DNA of 64,000 bases from Roseateles amylovorans (GTDB lineage: Bacteria > Pseudomonadota > Gammaproteobacteria > Burkholderiales > Burkholderiaceae_C), in NCBI RefSeq assembly GCF_025398155.2, contig NZ_CP104562.2, positions 186,001-250,000 on the forward strand. Direction: 5' to 3'. This document shows, one piece after another, positions 53,081-62,285 of this stretch; the first letter of the stretch is position 1; each line of letters starts with the position of its first letter. The notes beneath the pieces are model-generated. The model ran no database searches, had not been told where the DNA came from, and saw nothing but the letters and a program-made list of their open reading frames with translations. A program made the position numbers and the translations under genes.

Positions 53081-54411
53081 CAGAACAACCCCATCTGCAT
53101 CGGAACCGGTGCGGACGCCACCGTCCGGAGCGGTGCGCCTGCGGCGGTGGCCTGTGCCAGCGCAGGGTGAGACGGCGAGGTGGCGATGGCTGCGCCATTC
53201 GGCATTGCACCGCTCGGCCGATGACCGTCCACCACCACGAACGGCAGCACCTTGCGTGTGGGCACCTTCAGCTGCGAGAGGTCCTCCGCACGAAGCCGAC
53301 GCGCGCGCCGAGCCGCCACCAGCTTGTCGACCGAGCCCACGCCCAGCCCGGGAACCCGCAGCAGCAGCTCACGCGGCGCGTGGTTGAGGTCCACCGGAAA
53401 GCGCTCCGGATGCGCCAGCGCCCAGGCCAGCTTGGGATCCACGTCCAGGCGCAGCAAGCCGGTGCCGTCGTCGACGATCTCCTGATGGTCGAAGCCATAG
53501 AAGCGCATCAGCCAGTCCGCTTGATAGAGCCGATGCTCGCGCACCAGCGGTGGTGCTTGCAGCGGCAGTGCGCGGGAGGCGTCTGGGATCGGACTGAAGG
53601 CCGAGTAGTAGACACGGCGCATGCGGAAGCGCTGGTAGAGCGTGGCGCTGCTTTGCAGGATGCTGCGGTCGTCGCTGCCATCGGCGCCGACGATCATCTG
53701 GGTGCTTTGTCCGGCGGGTGCGAACCGAGGTGGGCGCGCCGGACGGGTGGATGCACCGGGCAGCACGCGGATCGGCACGGCGGCTGCGGCCTTGCGCTGC
53801 GCCTTGGCGTCGTCGATGTGCAGCCGCAGCCGGCCCATCGAACGGTGAATCGCGGCGGTGTCCTTTTCCGGCGCCAGCTGTTTCAGGCCAGTGTCCGTCG
53901 GCAGCTCGACATTGATGCTGAGTCGGTCCGCATAGAGGCCGGCACGCCGCAGCAGGTCCTCGCTGGCATCGGGAATGGTCTTGAGATGGATGTAGCCGCG
54001 GAAGTCGTGGGTCTCGCGCAGCACCCGTGCCACCTCCACCAGCAGCTCCATCGTGAAGTCGGGGCTCTTCACGATCCCGCTGCTGAGGAACAGGCCTTCG
54101 ATGCAGTTGCGGCGGTAGAAGTCCAGGGTGAGCGTCACCACTTCCTCCACGCTGAACTTGGCCCGGGGCACGTTGCTGGACGATCGGTTCACGCAGTAGA
54201 GGCAGTCGTACTGGCAGTGATTGGTGAGCAGGATCTTCAGCAGCGAGATGCACCGGCCGTCCGGCGTATAGCTGTGGCAGATGCCCATCCCGCCCGAAGA
54301 TCCCATGCCGCTGCCGCCGCGTGAGTCCCGCTTGTCGGTGCCGCTTGACGCGCACGAGGCGTCGTACTTGGCCGCATCGGCCAGGATGGCGAGCTTGCGT
54401 TGGAGGTCCAT
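53080..54411 (-). CDS. Putative DNA modification/repair radical SAM protein (TIGR03916 type)
   Basis: The 443-residue protein has the radical SAM cluster motif CQYDCLYCVNR (CxxxCxxC), preceded by ICHSYTPDGRCISLLKILLT, with SSGIVKSPDFTMELLVEVAR and LYADRLSINVELPTDTG further in. A helix-hairpin-helix (RVPGLGVGSVDKLVAARRAR) near residues 360-380 suggests nucleic-acid binding. The start at 54411 (MDLQRKLAILADAAKYDASC) is the family start. It is 26 bases downstream of a LexA box, so it should be DNA-damage inducible, together with the following gene. Confidence 0.92.
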   Translation of the reverse strand: MDLQRKLAILADAAKYDASCASSGTDKRDSRGGSGMGSSGGMGICHSYTPDGRCISLLKILLTNHCQYDCLYCVNRSSSNVPRAKFSVEEVVTLTLDFYRRNCIEGLFLSSGIVKSPDFTMELLVEVARVLRETHDFRGYIHLKTIPDASEDLLRRAGLYADRLSINVELPTDTGLKQLAPEKDTAAIHRSMGRLRLHIDDAKAQRKAAAAVPIRVLPGASTRPARPPRFAPAGQSTQMIVGADGSDDRSILQSSATLYQRFRMRRVYYSAFSPIPDASRALPLQAPPLVREHRLYQADWLMRFYGFDHQEIVDDGTGLLRLDVDPKLAWALAHPERFPVDLNHAPRELLLRVPGLGVGSVDKLVAARRARRLRAEDLSQLKVPTRKVLPFVVVDGHRPSGAMPNGAAIATSPSHPALAQATAAGAPLRTVASAPVPMQMGLF

Positions 54412-54437
54412 GAGGCTGCGTGGGGAACTGCTGAAGA

Positions 54438-54453
54438 CTGTATGAATATACAG
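54438..54453. promoter_or_regulatory. LexA SOS box
   Basis: CTGTATGAATATACAG matches the proteobacterial CTGT-N8-ACAG LexA operator with AT-rich centre, located 26 bases before the radical SAM start on the minus strand. The oleate hydratase gene starts on the other side 260 bases away, so its control by LexA is less likely. Confidence 0.88.
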
Positions 54454-54713
54454 CCGGACTCCTGGATTGATGTCAGCAGACTGCACGTCGATGCGGTCTT
54501 TGCGTCGGGTCAATCGCACGGGGTGTGGGGACACGCGCGTCAATCCCGCTTCACCTCGATCCGCCTACAGTGGGATCACCCAGCACGGCAGCCGAACGAG
54601 CGGCCGATCAAGCACAACAAGCGCTGGGTCTTGAGGCATCGATGCCTGCGCAGCCGCGCGGGCCTCATGGCCGCCAAGGCGGGGGCGGGTCATCCATCAG
54701 GGGATCAAGAAGC

Positions 54714-56546
54714 ATGCATTACAGCAGCGGCAATTACGAAGCGTTCGTTCGTCCACGCAAGCCTGCCGGCGTCGAGCGCAAGACGGCCTGGTTTGTCGGC
54801 TCCGGGCTGGCGTCGCTGGCCGGAGCCGCCTTTCTCATCCGGGACGGCCACATGGCCGGCGACCGCATCACCATCCTCGAAGAGCTGTCCTTGCCGGGGG
54901 GCGCGCTCGATGGCCTCAAGGAGCCCGAGCGGGGTTTCGTGATCCGTGGCGGTCGCGAAATGGAGTCGCATTTCGAGTGCCTCTGGGACCTGTTCCGTTC
55001 CATCCCGTCGCTGGAGATCGAAGACGCCAGCGTGCTCGACGAGTTCTACTGGCTCAACAAGAGCGACCCCAACGTCTCGCTGCAGCGGGCGACGCAGAAC
55101 CAGGGTCAGGATGTGCCTGACAAGGCGCTGCTCACGCTGGACGATGCCGCCCAGAAGGACCTGCTGCGGCTGTTCTTCGCCACCCGCGAGGAGATGGAGA
55201 ACAAGCGCATCGACGAGGTGCTGGGCCGCAGCTTCCTGGACAGCCACTTCTGGCTGTACTGGCGCACCATGTTCGCCTTCGAGGAATGGCACTCGGCGCT
55301 GGAGATGAAGCTGTACCTGCATCGCTTCATCCATCACCTGCACGGCCTGGCGGACTTCTCGACCCTGAAGTTCACCCGCTACAACCAGTATGAGTCGCTG
55401 GTGCTCCCGCTGGTCACCTGGCTGAAGGCGCGCGGGGTGAACTTCCGCTACGGCGTGGAGGTCACCGATGTCGATTTTGATGTCGATGTCGCCAGCGCTG
55501 ACGACGTCGCTGCAGACCTGGTCGCGGACGACGTTCGTGCCCCGGCTCGCAAGCGGGCCACCCGGCTGCACTGGATCGAGCAAGGCCAGGCCGGCGGTGT
55601 GGACCTGGGACCGGATGATCTGGTCTTCATGACGATCGGCTCACTGACCGAGAACTCCGACAACGGCGACCACCAGACGCCGGCCGTGCTGAAGACCGGC
55701 CCCGCGCCTGCGTGGGATCTCTGGCGCCGGATCGCGGCCAAGGATCCCGCCTTCGGCCGTCCGGACGTGTTCGGCGCGCACATTCCGCAGACCAAGTGGC
55801 AGTCCGCCACCATCACCACGCTGGACGCGCGCATCCCCGAGTACATCCGGCGCATCACCCGGCGCGATCCCTTCAGCGGCAAGGTGGTGAGCGGCGGTAT
55901 TGTGACGGTCAAGGATTCGTCCTGGCTGTGCAGCTGGACGGTCAATCGCCAGCCGCATTTCAAGCAGCAGCCGAAGGACCAGATCGTGGTCTGGTTCTAT
56001 TCGCTGTTTGTCGAGAAGCCCGGCGACTATGTCAAGAAGCCGATGCAGGACTGCACCGGCGAGGAGATCACCCAGGAATGGCTCTACCACCTGGGTGTGC
56101 CGGAGGCGGACATCCCGGAGCTGGCCGCGACCGGCGCGAAGACGGTGCCGGTGATGATGCCCTACATCACCGCCTTCTTCATGCCGCGCCAGGCGGGCGA
56201 CCGGCCGGATGTCGTGCCCCATGGGGCCGCGAACTTCGCATTCATCGGCCAGTTCGCCGAGACCCGTGAGCGCGACTGCATCTTCACCACCGAATATTCG
56301 GTGCGGACCGCGATGGAGGCCGTCTACACGCTGCTCGACGTGGAGCGTGGGGTGCCCGAGGTCTTCAACTCCACCTATGACATCCGCACGCTGCTCGCGG
56401 CGGTCAAGCCGCTGCGCGACGGCAAGGGCCTCTCGCTGCCCGGGCCGTCGTTCATCCAGAACCTGCTGATGAAGAAGCTCGAGGGCACCGAGATCGGCGC
56501 CTTGCTGCGGGCGTACCAACTGGTGGACGAGGACCGATCTTCCTGA
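54714..56546 (+). CDS. ohyA: Oleate hydratase
   Basis: FAD-dependent oleate hydratase adds water to the 9-cis double bond of oleic acid, giving 10-hydroxystearate. The 610-residue product shows the family core: WFVGSGLASLAGAAFLIRDG (GxGxxxxxxA nucleotide fold), LPGGALDG, FVIRGGREMESHFECLWDLF, LHRFIHHLHGLADFSTLKFT with RYNQYESLVLP, and TETS-like TIGSLTENSDNGD. The start at 54714 gives MHYSSGNYEAFVRPRKP, as in relatives; an upstream in-frame ATG at 54525 is unlikely. An Asp/Ala-rich insertion lies near residue 255. It is divergent from the SOS cassette. Confidence 0.94.
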   Translation: MHYSSGNYEAFVRPRKPAGVERKTAWFVGSGLASLAGAAFLIRDGHMAGDRITILEELSLPGGALDGLKEPERGFVIRGGREMESHFECLWDLFRSIPSLEIEDASVLDEFYWLNKSDPNVSLQRATQNQGQDVPDKALLTLDDAAQKDLLRLFFATREEMENKRIDEVLGRSFLDSHFWLYWRTMFAFEEWHSALEMKLYLHRFIHHLHGLADFSTLKFTRYNQYESLVLPLVTWLKARGVNFRYGVEVTDVDFDVDVASADDVAADLVADDVRAPARKRATRLHWIEQGQAGGVDLGPDDLVFMTIGSLTENSDNGDHQTPAVLKTGPAPAWDLWRRIAAKDPAFGRPDVFGAHIPQTKWQSATITTLDARIPEYIRRITRRDPFSGKVVSGGIVTVKDSSWLCSWTVNRQPHFKQQPKDQIVVWFYSLFVEKPGDYVKKPMQDCTGEEITQEWLYHLGVPEADIPELAATGAKTVPVMMPYITAFFMPRQAGDRPDVVPHGAANFAFIGQFAETRERDCIFTTEYSVRTAMEAVYTLLDVERGVPEVFNSTYDIRTLLAAVKPLRDGKGLSLPGPSFIQNLLMKKLEGTEIGALLRAYQLVDEDRSS

Positions 56547-56683
56547 AGGCGTCGATGGGCCTGGACTGTCGGGTCACCCGGCGATGGAAGGGCGCTGGGA
56601 TCAGGCGCTGCGTCGCGGGGATCCGGCGTACGGGGTCGTTGAACTGGCGAGGCGGCGTCGATGGAGGCACGCCGGCGTGAACC

Positions 56684-58039
56684 TCAGCGCTGGCTCGCCA
56701 GACGATGTGCAGCGCCTTGCACACCGTCCAGGATCGCGCCGGCCACGGCTTCCGGAAAGTCGTTGGGCAGGGCGGCGCGCACGGCGCTGATCACACTGGG
56801 CGTGCGCGCGACCACTTCATCGATCAAGGACTGGACTTGCTGCCCATCGTCGTTGATCACCCCATGTCTGGACCCCAGGGCCACCCAGTGACGGCGCAAG
56901 ATGTCTCGCATCTTCCAGTGCGCATTCTTGGATCTGACCGCCATCGCCATCTTGGCTTTGTGGGGTGAGATCTTTGAGGGGCCTTCTCCAAGCAGCGGGT
57001 AGGCGGAAAGCACGTCATACAACGGCGTCAATTGGTAGGTGCCGGCAGGGTTCAGGAACAAGCTGAAGTTCTTGGCATGGCCGTCGGTGGCGCAGAGCAT
57101 CCAGAAGAGCAACTGCGCCTTGAAGAAATTGCGTTGGTCCTGCTCACGATGGATGGAACCCGCGAGCACATCAAGGATGCGATCCATCCCTGGACCGCCG
57201 TCCGCTTCGTACTTGGCGTCCGGTGGGACACCCATGGCTTGGCACATGTCCTCCTGCGGCAACCGAATCAGGCGGTGGCCGCCGGCTTTGGACGGCCACC
57301 TGACGCGGTCGAATCGTTCCACCACCAGGGCATGGACGTCTTCGAACACCATGGGCCGGCAATTGGCGACGGGAAGGCCGAATTCCCTCAGGATCAATGC
57401 GCACAGCCATTCGTTTTCGACAGACCGGCTCATGTCCAGTTTCATGCCGCCAATCAGTCCCAGCGGCAGCTTGAAGATATGTGTGGAGGGGGTGTGGCCT
57501 CGTGGCAGACACCACCGTCCCTCGTGCCAGAGCAACGCCGTCTTCTCCTGTGCGCCAGCGATGGAAATGCGGAAGTGGTCGTCCTCGTCGCCCTGCTGCG
57601 CAGTGGGCGGGGTGGTCGCATCGCGCAGCACCTGGGCGACCTGGGCATCCGTCAATGGGTCGGCCAGCACGGCCGAGGCTCCAGCGGAAACCTCTCCCTC
57701 TGGAAGAATTTCGAGTGCACCCACACAGTCGCGACCAATCTCGCTCAACAATTCAAAGGCATTGGTCGAACCTGTCTGAAAACGTCGGGCCAGGCGATCG
57801 CGGATTTCCTTGCTGTCCGGGAGCAGGTTGTCGAAGTACGCATGGACCTGTGCGCCGCGATGCGGGACATTGCCTGGCGTGAATGGCAAGGACAGAGACA
57901 GGGGGCGCCCTTGCGCTGACGCGACCCATGCCGGGTCGTATTGGAGGGTATCCGGCGCGTGCGGCGCAAGACGCCACGTGCCGACATGAACGGCATTCAT
58001 CCAGAGCTCGAGTGACCGTGTCTGCGAGAGGCGTCCCAT
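56684..58039 (-). CDS. hipA: HipA-type serine/threonine kinase toxin
   Basis: HipA toxins phosphorylate glutamyl-tRNA synthetase or a related target and cause growth arrest. The 451-residue product has HipA landmarks: the phosphate-binding loop region SIAGAQEKTALLWHEG, VERFDRVRWPSKAGGHRLIR, catalytic DGHAKNFSLF and metal-binding YDVLSAYPLL. These are intact, so the kinase should be active. It follows hipB after 4 bases on the same strand. The target is not inferable here. Confidence 0.93.
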   Translation of the reverse strand: MGRLSQTRSLELWMNAVHVGTWRLAPHAPDTLQYDPAWVASAQGRPLSLSLPFTPGNVPHRGAQVHAYFDNLLPDSKEIRDRLARRFQTGSTNAFELLSEIGRDCVGALEILPEGEVSAGASAVLADPLTDAQVAQVLRDATTPPTAQQGDEDDHFRISIAGAQEKTALLWHEGRWCLPRGHTPSTHIFKLPLGLIGGMKLDMSRSVENEWLCALILREFGLPVANCRPMVFEDVHALVVERFDRVRWPSKAGGHRLIRLPQEDMCQAMGVPPDAKYEADGGPGMDRILDVLAGSIHREQDQRNFFKAQLLFWMLCATDGHAKNFSLFLNPAGTYQLTPLYDVLSAYPLLGEGPSKISPHKAKMAMAVRSKNAHWKMRDILRRHWVALGSRHGVINDDGQQVQSLIDEVVARTPSVISAVRAALPNDFPEAVAGAILDGVQGAAHRLASQR

Positions 58040-58043
58040 GTGG

Positions 58044-58313
58044 TCACCAACGGGGCGTATCGGAATCTGGCGGAGTCTCTTGGAGGGATGCGGGCGTTCG
58101 ATCGCCCAGCACGAAATCCACGCCCAGAATGTGCAACAGCTTCAGCAGCCTCCCCGCGCCGACCGTATCCGCGTTGCGCTCAAGCGCGGAGTAGGTTTGC
58201 TGAGTGACACCCAACCGAAGAGCGACCTCGCGCTGAGTAAGCCCGGCTTGCTTGCGAAACGCCTGTAAAAGCGGGGCCAGTTGTTCAGAGGTGCGGACGA
58301 TGAATTGGGGCAT
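58044..58313 (-). CDS. hipB: HipB-type antitoxin, XRE family
   Basis: The 89-residue DNA-binding antitoxin has a HTH (LTQREVALRLGVTQQTYSAL) and the short C-terminal tail DFVLGDRTPASLQ typical of HipB. It probably neutralises HipA and represses its own promoter. The start is MPQFIVRTSEQLAPLLQ at 58313, which matches family length (88 in E. coli); the open frame further upstream runs through the heptamer repeat and is judged non-coding. Confidence 0.9.
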   Translation of the reverse strand: MPQFIVRTSEQLAPLLQAFRKQAGLTQREVALRLGVTQQTYSALERNADTVGAGRLLKLLHILGVDFVLGDRTPASLQETPPDSDTPRW

Positions 58314-58322
58314 AGCGCTGCA

Positions 58323-58405
58323 GCTGTCTAGATACAGCATTTGATTTGTATACCGAGAATACAGCTCAAAACCTGTAAAAGCAATAAACAGCTTATAGGC
58401 TGTTT
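58323..58405. promoter_or_regulatory. Cluster of three palindromes upstream of hipB (candidate operators)
   Basis: Three inverted repeats precede hipB: GCTGT-N6-ACAGC (58323-58338), TGTAT-N7-ATACA (58347-58363) and AAACAGC-N6-GCTGTTT (58386-58405). All share CTGT/ACAG elements, with the third in the opposite arm order. Multiple operators fit known hipBA autoregulation. LexA control is also thinkable, but the first lacks the N8 spacing. Function is inferred from position and symmetry. Confidence 0.55.
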
Positions 58406-58416
58406 CATCGGGCAGT

Positions 58417-58451
58417 GGGCATCGGGCATCGGGCATCGGGCATCGGGCATC
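58417..58451. repeat. Heptanucleotide tandem repeat (GGGCATC)5
   Basis: Five perfect copies of GGGCATC lie between the hipB operators and the end of the cupin gene. Seven-base units would shift any reading frame with each copy change, and the tract is in a position to alter mRNA 3' end or promoter spacing. No gene reads through it convincingly. Confidence 0.9.
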
Positions 58452-58542
58452 GAGCCGAGCCGTCGCCACCTTCGCTCCCGTCGCTCAGCACCATCGAGCA
58501 GATGGCCCGTCCGGCGTTGCCCCTCAAACCGCGCGGTCCGGT

Positions 58543-58905
58543 TCAGATCACCCTGCGCGGCGTGGCCGTCGCCACATCCCCGCTGTTCGGCGCACCGGTC
58601 GGCTCGATGAGCAGGATCGTCGCTTCCGCATCGGCGCGCGGACGGTGCGGCACGCCCTTCGGAACGACATAGAGCTGCCCGGGCCGGAGCTCGACCGTCT
58701 GGTCTTCCGGCAGGTCGATCCACAGCGTGCCGGTGAGCACCAGGAAGAAGTCGTCGCTGTCCGGATGGACATGCCACTGGTACTCACCCCCGACCTTGGC
58801 GACCATCACATCGTGCCCGTTGAACACGCTGACGGTACTGGGTTGCCAGTGGCCTTCGAAAGTCGCCAACTTGGCTTGCAGATCAATCGCTTGCGGCAGC
58901 GTCAT
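58543..58905 (-). CDS. Cupin-domain protein
   Basis: The 120-residue single-cupin protein has WHVHPDSDDFFLVLTGTLWI, the first cupin motif with metal-site His residues, and PGQLYVVPKGVPHRPRAD, the second motif. The start has AGGAG five bases upstream. Such proteins bind small ligands or metals; the role is unknown. It is divergent from the AraC gene by 71 bases, so the regulator may control it. Confidence 0.85.
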   Translation of the reverse strand: MTLPQAIDLQAKLATFEGHWQPSTVSVFNGHDVMVAKVGGEYQWHVHPDSDDFFLVLTGTLWIDLPEDQTVELRPGQLYVVPKGVPHRPRADAEATILLIEPTGAPNSGDVATATPRRVI

Positions 58906-58976
58906 GGAATCTCCTGGAGTGAATGCAGCCCGCCACTGTGCCCAACGCCGCGAGGGCCGGCTTGTACACTTGTTGC

Positions 58977-59822
58977 ATGGCCGGTCGCTCCCGCTCAACA
59001 GCCTCGGATTGGGTCGATTACGCCGCACGTGAGGTGCTGGACATCACCCTCATGCGGGCCCATTTCAAGACGCATCGGTTCGAGCGGCACAGCCACGAGC
59101 GCTTTTCGATTGCGCTGACCACCTCGGGCGTCCAGTCGTTTCACTGCGGCGGCGCGCTCCGCGTCAGTCTGCCGGGGGACCTGATCCTGTTCAATCCCGA
59201 TCAGGCACACGATGGCCACCAGGGTGCCCCAGAGGGATTCGGCTACACGATGCTGTACGTGCCCATCGAGACGATGACCGGCAACAGCGACCCGGACGCC
59301 CACCTCCTGCTGGGGCGCCACTTCAGCACGCCCGTGGCGCGAGATCCGGATCTGGCGCGGCAGTTCGTGGCGGCGGTCGCGGCGATTGAACAGCCGGGCG
59401 AGACGCTGCGCGGTCAGGAGCTGGTGACAGCGTTCTTCTCGGCGCTGATGCGCCGGCACGGCGAACGGGCCCGCAGCGACCTCGCAGTGGCGTCCACGGG
59501 CGCTCGGCGCATGAGCCTGGCGCGGGACTACCTGGCCGCCAATTTCCATCGCGATGTGGCGATCGCAGAGCTGGCGGCAATGACCCAGCTCTCCCGCGCG
59601 CATTTCAGCCGCGCCTTCACCAGGCACTACGGCGTGCCGCCCCATGTCTGGCTGAACGCGGTGCGGCTGTCTCAGGCACGACGGATGTTGCTCCACGGAG
59701 AACCTGCTGCCGAGGTGGCGGTCGCCTGTGGCTTTGCCGATCAGAGCCACTTCAGCCGGCGCTTCAAGGGCGCGATGGGCGTGTCTCCGGCGCGGTGGCT
59801 CCAGCAGATGCGGCGGGACTGA
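58977..59822 (+). CDS. AraC-family transcriptional regulator
   Basis: The 281-residue protein has an N-terminal cupin-like sensor (HFKTHRFERHSHERFSIALT, LFNPDQAHDGHQ) and the AraC double HTH at the C-terminus (VAIAELAAMTQLSRAHFSRA, GVPPHVWLNAVRLSQARRML, VACGFADQSHFSRRFKGAMG, VSPARWLQQ). The start at 58977 was chosen since the preceding in-frame stretch is not family-like. It is convergent with puhE and divergent from the cupin gene. Confidence 0.93.
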   Translation: MAGRSRSTASDWVDYAAREVLDITLMRAHFKTHRFERHSHERFSIALTTSGVQSFHCGGALRVSLPGDLILFNPDQAHDGHQGAPEGFGYTMLYVPIETMTGNSDPDAHLLLGRHFSTPVARDPDLARQFVAAVAAIEQPGETLRGQELVTAFFSALMRRHGERARSDLAVASTGARRMSLARDYLAANFHRDVAIAELAAMTQLSRAHFSRAFTRHYGVPPHVWLNAVRLSQARRMLLHGEPAAEVAVACGFADQSHFSRRFKGAMGVSPARWLQQMRRD

Positions 59823-59894
59823 GCCCGCAGCCTTCCTGCCTCCGATCGCCGCAAGCGCCCCATCGGCCGCCGAGGCTCGCAGCGATGGGCGTCC

Positions 59895-60671
59895 TCATTC
59901 GGACGGTCGTGGCCTCGCACGTGATCGCATGCCCCAATCCCACAGGCGCTCGCTGGGCAGCGGCAGCATCATGAACCCATGCTCCAGCAGGGCCAGGCTC
60001 AGCAGCATGGCCACGAAGCTGCAGGCGGTCACATCGAAGGCGTCCACGCGCACGGCCACCGCGCCATGCCAGGCCGCGGCGGTCAGCCCGGTCACCGCAA
60101 TCACGCTGATCGGGAACAGCCGGTTGCCGGAGCGCTGGCGGAAGTAGCTGTGCATGTAGCGCAGATGCTCGGGCAGGAACTGCTCATTGAGATTGCGCAC
60201 CCCCAGGAAGACATTGAGCTTGGCCGACAGCCGCATCAGCCACAGCACGCCGAAGGTCCAAGTCGCCACTTGGTTGGGCTGGCCCCAGGTCAGCGCCAGC
60301 ACCGCCAGGCCGAGCACGACCAAGGCCAGCTCGTGATAGAGGATCGCCATCACCGCATGTCCCACCCGGCGCCAGCCGGTGGCACCCGGCGGGCAGGCAT
60401 GGCGGCGGGGGCCGGTCACATAGCCCAGCAGGAAACCGATCTCCTGCCAGGCCCAGACGGTCAGCGCGGCGGTGAAGGCCAGGTAGGCGCCGGTGACCCG
60501 CGTGTCCGCCGCGGTCACCGACACCCCGATCAGCGCAATGCCCAGCAGCACCGTGGCGGCCGCCATCGTCCACGGATGGGTGGACCGGGGCAGGCCGTTC
60601 AGATAAAGGATGACCCCCGTGCTGAACCACCACAGCACCAGCGTGTAGAGGGCAGGCCAGCCGTGTTGCAT
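59895..60671 (-). CDS. puhE: Photosynthetic complex assembly protein PuhE
   Basis: PuhE is a membrane protein of purple bacteria whose loss slows phototrophic growth. The 258-residue product has six or more membrane segments and family landmarks (YTLVLWWFSTGVILYLNGLP, SAKLNVFLGVRNLNEQFLPE, HLRYMHSYFRQR). It is the last gene of the lhaA-puhABC-acsF-puhE run on the minus strand. Confidence 0.9.
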   Translation of the reverse strand: MQHGWPALYTLVLWWFSTGVILYLNGLPRSTHPWTMAAATVLLGIALIGVSVTAADTRVTGAYLAFTAALTVWAWQEIGFLLGYVTGPRRHACPPGATGWRRVGHAVMAILYHELALVVLGLAVLALTWGQPNQVATWTFGVLWLMRLSAKLNVFLGVRNLNEQFLPEHLRYMHSYFRQRSGNRLFPISVIAVTGLTAAAWHGAVAVRVDAFDVTACSFVAMLLSLALLEHGFMMLPLPSERLWDWGMRSRARPRPSE

Positions 60672-60748
60672 GGCGCAGTTCCGTGAATGGACGATCGTTG
60701 AGAGGCGGTACGGCGGTACGGCGGTCTGGCGGTGCGGCAGGTGCCGGC

Positions 60749-61825
60749 CTACCAGCTCGGGGCCACGCGCATCTCGCGCGGCAGCTCATGGGTCTTGACC
60801 GGCAGCAGGTACAACCGGGCGAAGCAGCAGGTGGCCTGCACCGCGCACCAGCCCTGCTGCAGCTTGCCAAGCAGCCCGCCGCGCGCCTTGGCGCGGTCGT
60901 TGGCGGCGGCGATGGTGCACAGCCGGGTCATGCCCGCGCGGAAGGCGGGACGGTCGGTGTCCAGGCTCAGCGGGAAGACCTGGCGGGCGATCTCGGTGGT
61001 GATGTCGAACACCTGGTAGTCGTAGTCGGTCGGGTCCATGCCCAGCGCTTCGCTGAGCCAGGGGCGGGTATGGTCCCGCACATACATCGTGGCGTAGACG
61101 GCCAGCAGGAAGAAGCGGATCCAGAGCTTGTTCCCGCCGCGCAGCAGATGCGGCTGGGCCCGCATCATCAGCGCGAATGATTCGCCGTGGCGGAACTCGT
61201 CATTGCACCAGCGTTCGAACCACCGGAAGATCGGATGGAAGCGCCGCTCCGGATGCCGCTCCAGCTGCCGGTAGATGCTGATGTAGCGCGCATAGCCGAT
61301 CTTCTCCGACAGGTAGGTGGCATAGAAGATGTACTTGGGCTTGAAGTAGGTGTAGGCCTTGGTGCGCTTGAGATTCACCAGGTCCACCTGCAGACCGAAG
61401 TCCTTGAGCGACTGGTTGATGAAATTGGCATGGCGCGACTCATCGCGCGTCAGATACCGCATCAGCTGCTTGATGTCCGGATTGCTGACGTTCTTGGCGA
61501 TCTCGTTGTAGAGCACGCAGCCGGAGTATTCGCTGGTCAGCGAGCTGACCAGGAAGTCCTGGAAGTCGCGCCGCAGCTTGGGCGACCAACTGGCCGACAA
61601 GGCCGCCGCCTCCGCGCTGAATTCCGGCGTGCGGGTGAAGTGGTCATGGTTGTTGTCGCCTTGGTACTCCGTCATCATCGCGTCCCATTCGGCGCGGATG
61701 GGGTCCATGTCCAGCCGGTCCATCGCCGCATAGTCGGTCTTGTAGAAACGCGGCGTGAGCATGGTTTCGGCCTTGGCCAGCCGGGCGGCGTCCTCGGGGG
61801 TCTGCAGTTCAGCGCTGAGCGACAT
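60749..61825 (-). CDS. acsF: Aerobic Mg-protoporphyrin IX monomethyl ester oxidative cyclase
   Basis: AcsF uses oxygen and a diiron centre to form the fifth ring of bacteriochlorophyll. The 358-residue product has the family iron-ligand motifs: EYSGCVLYNEIAKN, RDESRHANFINQSLKDFGLQ and CNDEFRHGESFALMMRAQP. The start MSLSAELQTPEDAARLAKAE overlaps the puhC 3' end by 17 bases. Aerobic cyclase shows the organism makes bacteriochlorophyll in the presence of oxygen. Confidence 0.96.
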   Translation of the reverse strand: MSLSAELQTPEDAARLAKAETMLTPRFYKTDYAAMDRLDMDPIRAEWDAMMTEYQGDNNHDHFTRTPEFSAEAAALSASWSPKLRRDFQDFLVSSLTSEYSGCVLYNEIAKNVSNPDIKQLMRYLTRDESRHANFINQSLKDFGLQVDLVNLKRTKAYTYFKPKYIFYATYLSEKIGYARYISIYRQLERHPERRFHPIFRWFERWCNDEFRHGESFALMMRAQPHLLRGGNKLWIRFFLLAVYATMYVRDHTRPWLSEALGMDPTDYDYQVFDITTEIARQVFPLSLDTDRPAFRAGMTRLCTIAAANDRAKARGGLLGKLQQGWCAVQATCCFARLYLLPVKTHELPREMRVAPSW

Positions 61826-62282
61826 GATCGGCTCCTGGTGAGGTGGCGGGCAGCAGGCGGGCGAACACGACCGCATTGCTGGGGCCGAAGGCTTCGAGGT
61901 CGATGCGCCGGCCGGTGCCCGGATCGACCAGGGTCAGGCGGCCGTCGGCACGGCCGAGCAATTCGAAGGGGCGCTCCGGCCCCAGGCCCTGGCGCTTGCG
62001 CTCTCGGACCAGGCCGCGCATCGCACTGCGCAGAAAGCCGTTGGTCCCGGGCGCGATGGTGGTCAGCAGCGCGCCGTTGCCGGCGTCGCGCACGGCGATG
62101 CTGCCGTCGGCCCCATCCTCGAAGCGCAATTGGCGGGTGGCGAGGGTGGAGGCATCCGGTTGCTGCTGGGCACTCAGCCCGGCGATGCGCACGGCCCCCA
62201 CGCCCAGGACGCTGACCAGCACCAGCGCGCCCAGGGCGGCCAGGGGCAGGGCAGGCAACTTGCTGGTCAATGCGGTGCTCAT
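61809..62282 (-). CDS. puhC: Photosynthetic complex assembly protein PuhC
   Basis: PuhC helps light-harvesting/reaction-centre assembly. The 157-residue protein has one N-terminal membrane helix (LPLAALGALVLVSVLGVGAV) and a periplasmic domain with LRFEDGADGSIAVRDAGNGA and APGTNGFLRSAMRGLVRERK, as in other PuhC proteins. It lies 3 bases from puhB and overlaps acsF. Confidence 0.9.
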   Translation of the reverse strand: MSTALTSKLPALPLAALGALVLVSVLGVGAVRIAGLSAQQQPDASTLATRQLRFEDGADGSIAVRDAGNGALLTTIAPGTNGFLRSAMRGLVRERKRQGLGPERPFELLGRADGRLTLVDPGTGRRIDLEAFGPSNAVVFARLLPATSPGADHVAQR

Positions 62283-62285
62283 GAT

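Noticed and set aside
58417..58451. A short array resembling CRISPR repeats
   Set aside because: The units are seven bases with no spacers; it is a simple tandem repeat.
58314..58469. N-terminal extension of HipB through the repeat region
   Set aside because: The extra residues come from the heptamer tract and palindromes, which look like promoter DNA; the shorter start matches HipB length.
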